43,946 nucleotides of DNA from Bacteroidales bacterium. GTDB lineage: Bacteria; Bacteroidota; Bacteroidia; Bacteroidales; UBA932. The notes below the pieces were generated by a model. It saw only the letters and a list, made by a program, of their open reading frames with translations, did not search any database and had not been told where the DNA came from. Each line of letters starts with the position of its first letter. Position 1 is the stretch's first letter. This document shows positions 24,227 through 32,403 of the stretch, one piece after another. The stretch spans positions 1-43,946 of the forward strand of contig JAEEHS010000078.1 of assembly GCA_016281015.1 (NCBI GenBank), in the 5' to 3' direction. The translations under genes and the position numbers were made by a program.

Positions 24227-24987
24227 TGGGCGGGAATCTTGGCGGGATCCAGTGTCAGATAGATGTCGACACTGCTGCCGAGGGTCTTGACAGCGCCCGG
24301 GGCATCCTGCTTCCAGACCATGGCCTGGGTGGAGTCGGCATAGCTGCGGATCTGGCCGTCGCAACGGACCCGGCCGACATTGAGGCTCTTGTCATGCAGG
24401 GCGTCGACGGCCCGGATGTATTTCATGCCGATGAGGCGGGGGACCGTCGTCGTGGCGCCTTCAGAGGAAAGGCCAAGGGTCAGTTCAATGGCTGAACCGC
24501 TGACGACCATTTCGCCGGGAGCAACATCCCGTCCGTCCAGGCTTTGGTGGAGGACCTGGTTCGTGGCGATATCCCGGACATAGCGGAGGCGGCCGAGGTC
24601 CAGTCCCCGGTTGTGCAGTTCCGCCTTGGCTTCACTCAGCGAGTAGCCGACGAGGTTCGGCATCACGACTTTGCGGGGAACAATGGAGTTGATGGTCAGG
24701 AAAATGCTGCGCCCCTGCTTGACCGTGGCCCCGGCGCGCGGGCTCTGCCGGTACACGATTCCGCCTTCAAGTCCCTTGACGAAGACCGAGTCGGTGACTT
24801 TGATGCCGACTTTCCCCTCCGAGGCGGCGCGGGCGGCCTCGGCGAGGCTCATATTGGTGAAGTCGGGCGCCACGACCGTCTTCCCGTGGCGGGTGATGCG
24901 GTTGAGCCCGACAGAAATCCCTATGACGACGGCGACGACAAAGAGCAGCGCGCCGGAGAGATTCCAAAGTATCCAGTGTTTTTTCAT
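24223..24987 (-). CDS. PASTA-domain membrane protein
   Basis: Protein of 254 residues with one N-terminal membrane helix (about 8-28) and a periplasmic part made of three PASTA domains (about 38-104, 106-178 and 181-249). Each has the pattern of a short entry strand, a helix with xxxAxxxL, and a closing strand; examples are VVAPDFTNMSLAEAARAA, VVMPNLVGYSLSEAKAEL and TTVPRLIGMKYIRAVDAL. PASTA domains bind muropeptides or beta-lactams in other proteins. No kinase or penicillin-binding domain is attached, so this is a stand-alone PASTA protein of unknown role that is common next to rluD in Bacteroidota. Coupled to rluD by a 4-base overlap. Confidence 0.88.
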   Translation of the reverse strand: MKKHWILWNLSGALLFVVAVVIGISVGLNRITRHGKTVVAPDFTNMSLAEAARAASEGKVGIKVTDSVFVKGLEGGIVYRQSPRAGATVKQGRSIFLTINSIVPRKVVMPNLVGYSLSEAKAELHNRGLDLGRLRYVRDIATNQVLHQSLDGRDVAPGEMVVSGSAIELTLGLSSEGATTTVPRLIGMKYIRAVDALHDKSLNVGRVRCDGQIRSYADSTQAMVWKQDAPGAVKTLGSSVDIYLTLDPAKIPAQ

Positions 24988-25017
24988 ACCGTCTGCGAAG
25001 ATACGAAAAATAATTCA

Positions 25018-25025
25018 TACCTTTG
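25018..25025 (+). promoter_or_regulatory. -7 element directly before lnt
   Basis: TACCTTTG matches TAnnTTTG but ends only 2 bases before the first lnt ATG at 25028. The expected start point, 5-7 bases after the element, falls at about 25030-25032, on the second ATG of ATGATG. The message would then be leaderless from 25031, or start translation at the ATG at 25052. Confidence 0.5.
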
Positions 25026-25027
25026 TC

Positions 25028-26653
25028 ATGATGAAGAAGGGAACCCGTACCATGCTGCTGCTTGCCCTTGCAAGCATCGTCCTCATGAGCCTGCCATTTC
25101 TGGTCAAAGGCTGCGGTCCGCTTGCGCTGGTGGGACTGGTTCCCCTGCTCGCGATGGAGCGCCTTGCCACGCTGGAAGGGCGGAAACATTTCTGGTGGTG
25201 GCACTATGGCGTCTTTGTCCTTTGGAATACCGTGACGACCTGGTGGGTGTGCAATGCAACGGTCGGCGGCGGGGTTTTTGCCGTTCTGGCCAACGCTCTC
25301 CAGATGTCGCTGGTCTTCGGCTCTTTCCGCTGGGTGAAACGCCGTCTGGGCGGTGCCCTGCCGTATCTGTACCTGGCTTCGGCCTGGATCGCCTGGGAGA
25401 AGTATTATCTGACCATTGCCCAGATTTCCTGGCCCTGGCTCGTGCTGGGAAATGCGTTTGCGGACACGACCTCCCTCATCCAGTGGTATGCGTTTACCGG
25501 GCATCTTGGCGGTTCGCTCTGGGTATGGGCATCCAACCTGGCGGTGTTTGGCCTGATGGTTACCCTGTCGGACGGCCGCTTCGCCGCCTGGAACGCCAAG
25601 GCACGCTTTGCGGCGGTCTCTGCGGCGGTGCTCGTGTTTTTCGGCCCCATGGTCTTGTCCCTCTGTCTCCGCCCCCGGGGAGAAGGAGAGGCGGTAAGGG
25701 TCGTCATCGCCCAGCCCAACCTGGACCCTTATGAAAAATTCGAATCCCTGACCCAGGAGGAGCAGAATGACCGCCTCCTGAATCTGCTGGACCAGGCTTC
25801 TTATGACGGGACGCCGACCCTGGCGCTGGCGCCGGAGACCTTTACTTCGGATATCCTGACGGGGGAGATTCCGTCCTCGCCGACCTTCCACCGCTTCCAG
25901 GGCTGGCTGCAGTCCCATCCTGGGGTGAACCTCGTGTTCGGAGCGTCGGCCCATGACCGGATCCTGTCCGTGGCGCAGCCTCATCCGTTAGCCTACCAAA
26001 TCGGAGATGTGATGGTCGACGGAAAGCGCAAGCATGTCTGGGTCCAGTCCCGCAACAGCGCCATCCTGACCGACTCCACCGGCCGTCACGAGATTTTTCA
26101 TAAATCCAAACTGGTCGTCGGCGTGGAAATGACGCCGTATCCGAAACTCTTCCAGCCCCTGGAAAAGCTCCTGGGGGGGAATCTGATGGGCCGCTGTATC
26201 GGACAGGCTCATCCGACCACGCTCCATTTCCACAGCGGGGAACAGGACTTTCCCCTGGGCTGTGCCGTCTGTTATGAGTCGGTCTTCGGGGAATACTGTA
26301 CCGGCTATGTCCGGGAAGGCGCCACGATGATGACCGTTATTACCAATGACGCCTGGTGGGGCGATACGCCCGGATACCGCCAGCACCTGAATTACAGCCG
26401 CCTGAGGGCCATCGAACTCCGCCGGGACATCGCCCGCTGCGCCAATACGGGCATTTCTGCCCTCATCGACAGAGAGGGGCGGATTGTGGCGCGGACCTCC
26501 TGGTGGGAACCGGCCCTGCTGGAAGGAAAGGTCCATTTGTCTGAGGAACAGACCTTCTTTGTCCGCTACGGTGACATCACGGGCCGTATCGCGGTGTTTT
26601 TGTGGATTCTGCTGGGCGCGGGGGCCATCGTAAGCCGCCTGCGGCGCTCATAA
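25028..26653 (+). CDS. lnt: Apolipoprotein N-acyltransferase
   Basis: Inner-membrane enzyme of 541 residues (from the first ATG) that adds the third acyl chain to the N-terminal Cys of lipoproteins, finishing their maturation. Several N-terminal membrane helices (about 9-225) lead to a periplasmic nitrilase-like domain. Its catalytic triad is visible as Glu in LAPETF, Lys in HKSKLVVGVEM and Cys in AVCYESVF, and a last membrane helix ends the protein (FLWILLGAGAIVSRL). The promoter position suggests the real start may be the ATG at 25031 or 25052. Given the many lipoproteins here, it serves genes such as those at 744, 11905, 19895, 34640, 35303 and 42203. Confidence 0.93.
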   Translation: MMKKGTRTMLLLALASIVLMSLPFLVKGCGPLALVGLVPLLAMERLATLEGRKHFWWWHYGVFVLWNTVTTWWVCNATVGGGVFAVLANALQMSLVFGSFRWVKRRLGGALPYLYLASAWIAWEKYYLTIAQISWPWLVLGNAFADTTSLIQWYAFTGHLGGSLWVWASNLAVFGLMVTLSDGRFAAWNAKARFAAVSAAVLVFFGPMVLSLCLRPRGEGEAVRVVIAQPNLDPYEKFESLTQEEQNDRLLNLLDQASYDGTPTLALAPETFTSDILTGEIPSSPTFHRFQGWLQSHPGVNLVFGASAHDRILSVAQPHPLAYQIGDVMVDGKRKHVWVQSRNSAILTDSTGRHEIFHKSKLVVGVEMTPYPKLFQPLEKLLGGNLMGRCIGQAHPTTLHFHSGEQDFPLGCAVCYESVFGEYCTGYVREGATMMTVITNDAWWGDTPGYRQHLNYSRLRAIELRRDIARCANTGISALIDREGRIVARTSWWEPALLEGKVHLSEEQTFFVRYGDITGRIAVFLWILLGAGAIVSRLRRS

Positions 26654-26683
26654 AAAAAAGAGAAGCCCTACTCGAGCTTCTCT
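26652..26683 (-). terminator. Terminator of rng, overlapping its last codons; shared end with lnt
   Basis: On the minus strand AGAGAAGC (26676-26683) pairs with GCTTCTCT (26659-26666), followed by eight T (26652-26659). The rng stop codon (26668-26670) lies in the loop, so the last rng codons form the 5' arm. On the plus strand the same hairpin comes 5 bases after the lnt stop but has only a T/C-rich tail, so it may stop lnt transcripts less well. Confidence 0.85.
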
Positions 26684-28233
26684 CCTTTCTCATTGTACAT
26701 TTCATGTTGGAGGACGGAGAAGTCTGTGACTTCCACCACTTCCAGCCGGACTTTGTAGCGCTTTTTCCATTTCGTGACGAAAGAGTTGAAAAAGCCGCGT
26801 TTCAGATAAGCCCCGAGGATGGGACTTGTCTTTATTGTAATAGACCGGACACCTTTTTCGATGACATAGAAGGCGAGCTTGCGCTCAATCTCTTCGTCGA
26901 TCACGACGGAGGAGTGGATCTTTCCGGTGCCATGGCACAGCGGGCACTGCTCCTCGGTGTTGATCTCTGTCACGGGGCGAATCCGCTGGCGGGTGATCTG
27001 CATCAGCCCGAACTTGGTCAGCGGCAGCACATTGTGCTTGGCCCTGTCTTCTTCCATCAAATCCTGCATCAGTTTATGGAGGGCATTGCGGTGGTCCACC
27101 GACTCCATGTCGATAAAGTCCACGATGATGATCCCGCCCATATCCCTGAGCCTCAGCTGCCGTGCAATCTCTTCTGCGGCAATCTTGTTGACCTCGAAGG
27201 AATTCTCTTCCTGGTCGTGGGTCTTGGTGCGTGTGCCGCTGTTGACGTCGATTACATTCAGCGCTTCCGTGGTTTCGATCACCAGATAGGCACCCTGCCG
27301 CATGGGCACCACCTTCCCGAAAGAACCCTTGATCTGCCGTGTGACCTCGAAATGGTCATAAATCGGCTGCCGGCCTTCATAGAGGTGGACGATTTTTTCC
27401 TGCTCGGGGGAGATCAGCGAGATGTATTTGCGGGCTTCGTCGCAGACTTTCTCGTCGTTGATCCAGATATTGGAGAACGAGTCGTTCAACAGGTCTCTCA
27501 GCACCGTCGTCGTTTTGCTGTACTCCGTAAAAAGCAGTTGGACGCCTTTGTTTTTGGCGATCTTGTTCCAGGAGCTCTCCCATTTTTCGATGAGGGACTG
27601 GGTTTCCGCAATCAGTGTCGAGGCGGTCTTGCCTTCGGCTGCGGTGCGGATGATGGCCCCGTAGTTCTTCGGGAGAATGCTCTTGACCAGTGTCTCGAGT
27701 CTACGTTTCTCTTCCTTCGATCCTATCTTCTGGGAGATGGATACTTTGTCGGCGAAGGGGAGAAGTACAATGTTCCGTCCTGCCAATGAAATTTCCGCAG
27801 TCAGTCGTGAACCCTTCGTGGAAATCGGTTCCTTGACGATTTGGACAACCACCATCTGTCCGGGCTTGAGGTAATCCTCAATCTTTCCTTCCTTGGGCAG
27901 CGGCGTTCCGGTATCGATCTTGGAATAGAGGTCCTTGAGATCGGTTTTCGGAAGCGCTTCCCGTACGAACTGGTCGAAAGCGGGGAAGAAGAGTCCCAGG
28001 TCGAGATAGTGGATGAAGGCCTCTTTTTTGTCTCCGATGTCCACAAAGGCAGCATTGAGATTCGGGAGCAGTTTTTTCACCTTTCCCAGGTGAACGTCTC
28101 CTACCGTGAATTTGTTCCCAGTGCTGGACTCCGTGTTGTACTCAATCAGCCGGTGATTTTCCATCAAGGCGATGTGTACTTCGGTCGATGAAACATCGAC
28201 AATCAGATCCTTGTCCGGTTTCTCAGACTCCAT
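26668..28233 (-). CDS. rng: Ribonuclease E/G family endoribonuclease
   Basis: Single-strand-specific endoribonuclease of 521 residues for rRNA processing and mRNA decay. The N-terminal S1 domain (about 35-130, with GDVHLGKVKKLLPNLNAAFVDIG) is followed by the RNase H-like and DNase I-like core, with GGIIIVDFIDM carrying catalytic Asp residues. The zinc-link CPLC (Cys430, Cys433) then leads to a C-terminal helix region. The length matches RNase G (about 490-520) and lacks the long disordered tail of RNase E. It is downstream of the HU gene and a 29-residue protein, with an intervening terminator at 28257-28287, so its transcription may rely partly on read-through. Confidence 0.94.
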   Translation of the reverse strand: MESEKPDKDLIVDVSSTEVHIALMENHRLIEYNTESSTGNKFTVGDVHLGKVKKLLPNLNAAFVDIGDKKEAFIHYLDLGLFFPAFDQFVREALPKTDLKDLYSKIDTGTPLPKEGKIEDYLKPGQMVVVQIVKEPISTKGSRLTAEISLAGRNIVLLPFADKVSISQKIGSKEEKRRLETLVKSILPKNYGAIIRTAAEGKTASTLIAETQSLIEKWESSWNKIAKNKGVQLLFTEYSKTTTVLRDLLNDSFSNIWINDEKVCDEARKYISLISPEQEKIVHLYEGRQPIYDHFEVTRQIKGSFGKVVPMRQGAYLVIETTEALNVIDVNSGTRTKTHDQEENSFEVNKIAAEEIARQLRLRDMGGIIIVDFIDMESVDHRNALHKLMQDLMEEDRAKHNVLPLTKFGLMQITRQRIRPVTEINTEEQCPLCHGTGKIHSSVVIDEEIERKLAFYVIEKGVRSITIKTSPILGAYLKRGFFNSFVTKWKKRYKVRLEVVEVTDFSVLQHEMYNEKGEKLE

Positions 28234-28256
28234 TTGGAAATTTTAGTTTAACAAGA

Positions 28257-28287
28257 CAAAAGGGCTTCCGGATTTCCGGACAGCCCT
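28257..28287 (-). terminator. Terminator after the 29-residue gene
   Basis: On the plus strand AGGGCT-TCCGG (28261-28271) pairs with CCGGA-(C)-AGCCCT (28276-28287, one bulge). Read on the minus strand it is followed by TTTTG, a short T-run. It is moderately strong and lies between the small gene and rng. Confidence 0.65.
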
Positions 28288-28315
28288 CTCGCTTTCTTAA
28301 GACAGCTAAAATGGC

Positions 28316-28405
28316 TTACTTCTTCTTGTGTCTGTTCTTGCGCAAGCGCTTTTTACGCTTGTGCGTAGCCATCTTATGTCTTTTTCTTTTTTTACCGCTA
28401 GGCAT
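28316..28405 (-). CDS. 29-residue basic protein, AURKAIP1/COX24 (DUF1713, bS22-like) type
   Basis: A complete small gene reads MPSGKKRKRHKMATHKRK followed by KRLRKNRHKKK and TAA. More than half of the residues are Lys or Arg. The pattern KKRKRHKM...KRKKRLRK...RHKK is that of the AURKAIP1/COX24 domain. That domain is found in mitochondrial small-subunit protein mS38 and in the bacterial bS22-type ribosomal protein, and almost identical short proteins occur widely in Bacteroidota. It most likely binds the small ribosomal subunit. It lies 21 bases after the HU gene on the same strand, with a terminator after it. The family name is from recall; the open frame and composition are seen directly. 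Confidence 0.85.
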   Translation of the reverse strand: MPSGKKRKRHKMATHKRKKRLRKNRHKKK

Positions 28406-28426
28406 AATGATGTTTGTTAATAGTTA

Positions 28427-28708
28427 TTATTTGCTTTCCTTGACAGCATTCACAAACACCTTGGCGGGCTTGAAAGCCGGGATGTTGTGAGCCGGAATCG
28501 TCATCGTGGTGCGCTTGGTGATATTGCGTGCGGCCTTCTCGGCGCGGTGCTTGATGATGAAGCTGCCGAATCCGCGGACGTACACCGGTTCGCCGGCGAT
28601 GATGGAATTCTTGACGACCTTGGTAAATTCTTCAATAACGTTCTGTACCTGAATTTTCTCAACGCCAGTTGCTTTTGCAATTTCGTTGACGATCTCTGCC
28701 TTTGTCAT
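28427..28708 (-). CDS. hup: HU/IHF-family DNA-binding protein
   Basis: Nucleoid protein of 93 residues that binds and bends DNA as a dimer. MTKAEIVNEIAKATGV is the standard N-terminal helix pair, VYVRGFGSFIIKHRAEKAARNI is the signature across the dimer core into the beta-arm, and TMTIPAHNIPAFKPAKVF is the arm and its return. The length is typical of HU. It is the first gene of a short minus-strand unit with the 29-residue basic protein. A full promoter lies upstream. Confidence 0.95.
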   Translation of the reverse strand: MTKAEIVNEIAKATGVEKIQVQNVIEEFTKVVKNSIIAGEPVYVRGFGSFIIKHRAEKAARNITKRTTMTIPAHNIPAFKPAKVFVNAVKESK

Positions 28709-28764
28709 AATGCAATTACTCTTAAAATGGTTACTTTCTTTCTTCCATTATTGGATTCGAGTTG

Positions 28765-28795
28765 CAAAAGTAAGGATAAAGTTTGATAAATCAAA
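28765..28795 (-). promoter_or_regulatory. Promoter of the HU gene
   Basis: On the minus strand TTTG (28792-28795), a 19-base spacer and TACTTTTG (28765-28772) form a full Bacteroidota promoter. The expected start near 28759 gives a leader of about 50 bases. No clear plus-strand promoter for lon was found in the same gap. Confidence 0.82.
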
Positions 28796-28879
28796 GTCTT
28801 GTTGCGAAATTTGTAGGCGGAAAACCACCTGGCACGGAGATTGACGATATATCCGGCCAGACAAAAAAGAGCGATTGAT

Positions 28880-31279
28880 ATGACAAAATGTCAGAATATA
28901 CTGTTTTCACCCCGCGGAATGGAAGTCAATATCATGCCGGTCGTCGGGGAAGGAATGCCTGCCAAACTGGATGAGTCCCGGCTCCCGGACGCCCTGGGCG
29001 TGCTGGCGCTCCGCAACGCCGTCATTTTCCCCGGCACGGTGTTTCCCGTGACGGTGGGTAGGGAAAAATCCATCCGGGTGGTCCGGGAAGCGGAACGGCG
29101 GGACGGCCTTCTGGGCGCGGTGCCCCAGAACGACGTGACGGTGGAAGACCCGCATGCGTCCGACCTGATGCCCCTCGGCACGGTCTGCAAGGTGCTTAAG
29201 ACCCTGGAGATGCCGGACGGCTCGCTGACGGCCATTCTCCAGGCCTTCTTGCGTTTCGAGGTGGTTTCGGTCCTGGGCTATGAGCCGTACATTACGGCGA
29301 CCGTCCGTTATCTGCACGATACCGTTCCCCAGGAGGAAAGCCAGGAAATCCATGTCCTGTCCGAATCGCTCCGGGAATATGCCGGAGAGATTATCGAGAG
29401 TGCGTCCTTCGTGCCCAAGGAGGCGGCAGCCGCCCTCGCGTCCATTGACAATTTCCCCTTCCTGGTGAATTTTATCGCGACGACCGTCGAGGTGGAGAAT
29501 TTCACGGAACGGGCCGCTCTGCTCCGTTATGATGACGTCCATGAACGCGGGATGGCCCTGCTGAAAGTGCTCGAGACGCAGATCCAGCTGCTCCATATCA
29601 AGCAGGAGATCAGCCAGAAGGTCAAGTCGGATATCGACCAGCAGCAGCGGGAGTACTACCTGAACAACCAGCTGAAGACCATCCAGGAAGAACTCGGGAT
29701 GGATGAGACCGAGGACTTCGCCCGCCTCAGGGAAAGGGCGGCCGGGAAGAAATGGCCGGATGAAGTGAAAGCCATCTTCGACAAGGAAATGGCCCGGCTT
29801 GAAAAATACAATCCTTCCACGCCGGACTACAGCATCCAGTACAATTACGTCCAGTTTATGCTGGATTTGCCCTGGGGGGAAATGTCGGAGGACAATCTGG
29901 ACCTCAAACACGCTCAGGCCGTGCTGGACGAAGACCATTACGGGCTGGATACGGTCAAGGACCGGATCATCGAATACCTGGCCGTGTTGAAGCTCAAGGG
30001 GAACATGAAATCCCCGATTCTCTGTCTCTGGGGCCCTCCCGGTGTGGGCAAGACCTCGCTCGGAAAGTCCATCGCCCGTGCCCTGGGCCGCAAGTATGTG
30101 CGGATCTCGCTGGGCGGCATGCATGACGAGGCCGAGATCCGCGGCCACCGCAAGACCTATGTCGGCGCCCTGCCGGGCCGGATCCTGAGCGGACTGCAGC
30201 GGGCCGGGACCTCCAATCCGGTGGTGGTCCTGGACGAAATCGACAAACTCTCCTCGGACTTCAAGGGAGACCCGTCCAGCGCCCTGCTGGAGGCCCTGGA
30301 TCCGGAGCAGAATGCCACCTTCCATGACAATTACCTGGACATCGACTACGACCTGTCGAATGTCCTTTTCATCACGACGGCGAACGGCACCGCGACCATC
30401 CAGCCGGCCCTGAAGGACCGGATGGAGATGATCAACGTGACCGGATATCTGGCGGAAGAGAAACTGGAAATTGCCAAGAACTACCTGGTTCCCAAGCAGT
30501 TGAAAGAGCATGGCATCGAGGGGATGATTTCCGTCAGCAAGGCGGGTCTCCAGGGCATCATCGACCAGTATACCCATGAATCCGGAGTCCGCGGCCTGGA
30601 AAAGCAGATTGCGAAGATCGCCCGGGTGACGGCGAAGAAAATCGCACTGGAGGAGGACTATCCCAAGACCATCGAAAAGAAGCACCTCAAGGAGTACCTG
30701 GGGCTACCGACGGCTTTCCATGACAAGGTGGAGGGCAACGAAGGGCCGGGCGTCGTGACGGGCTTGGCCTGGACGGAACTGGGCGGAGAGATTCTCTTCG
30801 TGGAATCGTCCGTTTCCTCCGGCAAGGGCGTCCTGTCGATGACAGGGAACCTCGGCGATGTGATGAAAGAGTCGGCTCAGATCGCCTGGCAGTATCTCAA
30901 GGCGCACCCCCAGCTTGCCCGGATGAATACCGAAGAATTCATGGCCAGGGACATCCACGTCCATGTTCCCGAAGGCGCCGTGCCGAAAGACGGGCCTTCT
31001 GCCGGCATCACCATGGTGTCGTCCATGGTATCGGCCCTGCGGGGCGAGCCGCTCAAAAAAGGCATCGCCATGACAGGCGAAATGACCCTCCGCGGGCGTG
31101 TGCTGCCGGTCGGCGGCATCAAGGAAAAGATCCTTGCTGCCAAGCGCGCGGGGGTTACCACCATCCTCCTCAGCGAGGAAAACAAAAAAGATATCGAAGA
31201 TATCAAGGATATTTACATAAAAGGTCTTACCTTTGTCTATGTGAAAGAGATCGGCGATGTAATCGACTATGTCTTTTAG
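28880..31279 (+). CDS. lon: ATP-dependent Lon protease
   Basis: Cytoplasmic AAA+ protease of 799 residues (from the ATG at 28880) that degrades misfolded and regulatory proteins. The N-terminal LON domain begins near [26 protein letters not shown]. Walker A is GPPGVGKTS (about 385-393, Lys391), and Walker B is VVVLDEID. The catalytic dyad is Ser707 in [10 protein letters not shown] and Lys750 in [14 protein letters not shown], spaced as in other Lon proteases. The start is uncertain: ATGs at 28880, 28919 and 28934 are all in frame, and none has a clear ribosome site. Its stop is directly followed by ung (TAG then ATG), opening a chain of six coupled genes. Confidence 0.96.
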   Translation: MTKCQNILFSPRGMEVNIMPVVGEGMPAKLDESRLPDALGVLALRNAVIFPGTVFPVTVGREKSIRVVREAERRDGLLGAVPQNDVTVEDPHASDLMPLGTVCKVLKTLEMPDGSLTAILQAFLRFEVVSVLGYEPYITATVRYLHDTVPQEESQEIHVLSESLREYAGEIIESASFVPKEAAAALASIDNFPFLVNFIATTVEVENFTERAALLRYDDVHERGMALLKVLETQIQLLHIKQEISQKVKSDIDQQQREYYLNNQLKTIQEELGMDETEDFARLRERAAGKKWPDEVKAIFDKEMARLEKYNPSTPDYSIQYNYVQFMLDLPWGEMSEDNLDLKHAQAVLDEDHYGLDTVKDRIIEYLAVLKLKGNMKSPILCLWGPPGVGKTSLGKSIARALGRKYVRISLGGMHDEAEIRGHRKTYVGALPGRILSGLQRAGTSNPVVVLDEIDKLSSDFKGDPSSALLEALDPEQNATFHDNYLDIDYDLSNVLFITTANGTATIQPALKDRMEMINVTGYLAEEKLEIAKNYLVPKQLKEHGIEGMISVSKAGLQGIIDQYTHESGVRGLEKQIAKIARVTAKKIALEEDYPKTIEKKHLKEYLGLPTAFHDKVEGNEGPGVVTGLAWTELGGEILFVESSVSSGKGVLSMTGNLGDVMKESAQIAWQYLKAHPQLARMNTEEFMARDIHVHVPEGAVPKDGPSAGITMVSSMVSALRGEPLKKGIAMTGEMTLRGRVLPVGGIKEKILAAKRAGVTTILLSEENKKDIEDIKDIYIKGLTFVYVKEIGDVIDYVF

Positions 31280-31948
31280 ATGGATGTAAAGATAGAACAG
31301 ACTTGGAAAGAGGCGCTCGCCCCGGAGTTCGGCAAACCGTACTTCGAGGCGCTTGTGCGTTTTCTCCATGAGGAAAAAGCCGCCGGGAAAGTCATCTATC
31401 CTCCCGGGGGGCAGATCTTCCGTGCCTTCGAACTGACACCGCTGCCTGCGGTCAAAGTCGTCATCCTCGGGCAGGACCCCTATCATGGGCCCGGCCAAGC
31501 GATGGGGCTGTCTTTCTCGGTTCCGGATGGGGTCCCGGCACCTCCCTCGCTCCGCAACATCTTCAAGGAAATCTCGGACGACCTTGGCATTCAGATGTCC
31601 GGGCGGCCGAATCTGGAGAAATGGGCCCGGGAGGGGGTTCTCCTCCTGAATACGGCCCTGACGGTCCTTGCTGGCGCCCCGGCATCGCACAGCCGGATCG
31701 GCTGGCAGGAGTTTACCGACGAGGTCATCCGGACGGTGTCCAGCCGCTGCGATGGGGTGGTGTTCCTCCTGTGGGGACGCTATGCCCAGGGGAAGGCGCC
31801 GCTCATCGACCAGACCCGGCACCGGGTCCTCTGTGCCGCCCATCCTTCGCCGCTTGCCGGCGGAGCTTTCTTCGGATGCCGGCATTTCTCCCAGACCAAT
31901 GCATACCTTATCAGCCGGGGCAAGACCCCGATAGACTGGCAATTATGA
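31280..31948 (+). CDS. ung: Uracil-DNA glycosylase, family 1
   Basis: Removes uracil from DNA as the first step of base-excision repair. At 222 residues it has the normal length. The catalytic loop GQDPYHGPGQA carries Asp66, and the leucine/minor-groove loop AAHPSPLAGG carries His188. LLNTALTVLAG is the third family segment. It starts at the base after the lon stop and overlaps coaD by 4 bases (ATGA). Confidence 0.97.
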   Translation: MDVKIEQTWKEALAPEFGKPYFEALVRFLHEEKAAGKVIYPPGGQIFRAFELTPLPAVKVVILGQDPYHGPGQAMGLSFSVPDGVPAPPSLRNIFKEISDDLGIQMSGRPNLEKWAREGVLLLNTALTVLAGAPASHSRIGWQEFTDEVIRTVSSRCDGVVFLLWGRYAQGKAPLIDQTRHRVLCAAHPSPLAGGAFFGCRHFSQTNAYLISRGKTPIDWQL

Positions 31949-32403
31949 AAACGAAAGCACTTTTCCCCGGTTCCTTCGATCCGTTCACGGCCGGGCATCT
32001 GAATATCCTCAAGCGGGCGCTGACCATGTTCGACGAAGTGGTCGTCGCCGCCGGTATCAACCAGGACAAACGGGGCTTCTTCGATATGGAGAAACGCCTT
32101 GAGATTATCCGGAGCGCGACGAAGGACCTTCCCGGCGTGTCGGTCATCCAGTACGACAACCTGACCATCGACACCTGCCGGGAACTGGGCATCCGGCACA
32201 TTGTCCGGGGCGTCAGGAACATGATTGATTTCGAGACGGAACGCTCCATCGCGGACGCGAACCGCCGCCTGGCACCGGATATCGAGACCATCATCATCCC
32301 GACGGCCCAGGAGTTTGCCCATATCTCCTCCTCCGCCGTCCGGGACATCCTCAAGCACCATGGCGATTATTCCGCCTTTATTCCGGAGGGCGTCGTGTTA
32401 TGA
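31945..32403 (+). CDS. coaD: Phosphopantetheine adenylyltransferase
   Basis: Fourth step of coenzyme A synthesis: joins AMP from ATP to 4'-phosphopantetheine to give dephospho-CoA. It has 152 residues, with the nucleotidyl-transferase motif GSFDPFTAGHLNI (TxGH at 15-18) and ISSSAVRDI (127-135) as the second nucleotide-binding motif. The ATG at 31945 is chosen because the conserved sequence starts there; the frame is open far upstream inside ung, but that text is unrelated. It overlaps both neighbours by 4 bases. Confidence 0.97.
   Translation: MKTKALFPGSFDPFTAGHLNILKRALTMFDEVVVAAGINQDKRGFFDMEKRLEIIRSATKDLPGVSVIQYDNLTIDTCRELGIRHIVRGVRNMIDFETERSIADANRRLAPDIETIIIPTAQEFAHISSSAVRDILKHHGDYSAFIPEGVVL

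Noticed and set aside
24223..24987. The PASTA protein as part of a serine/threonine kinase or penicillin-binding protein.
   Set aside because: The gene has only a membrane helix and three PASTA domains; no kinase or transpeptidase motif is present in it or next to it.
28907..30685. A long open frame on the minus strand opposite lon; similar antisense frames lie opposite other genes (for example 732-1973, 3808-5274, 15324-16853 and 32448-33830).
   Set aside because: Each lies fully opposite a clearly recognised gene, and its translation shows no known motif, signal peptide or family pattern. Few stop codons in GC-rich DNA explain these frames.
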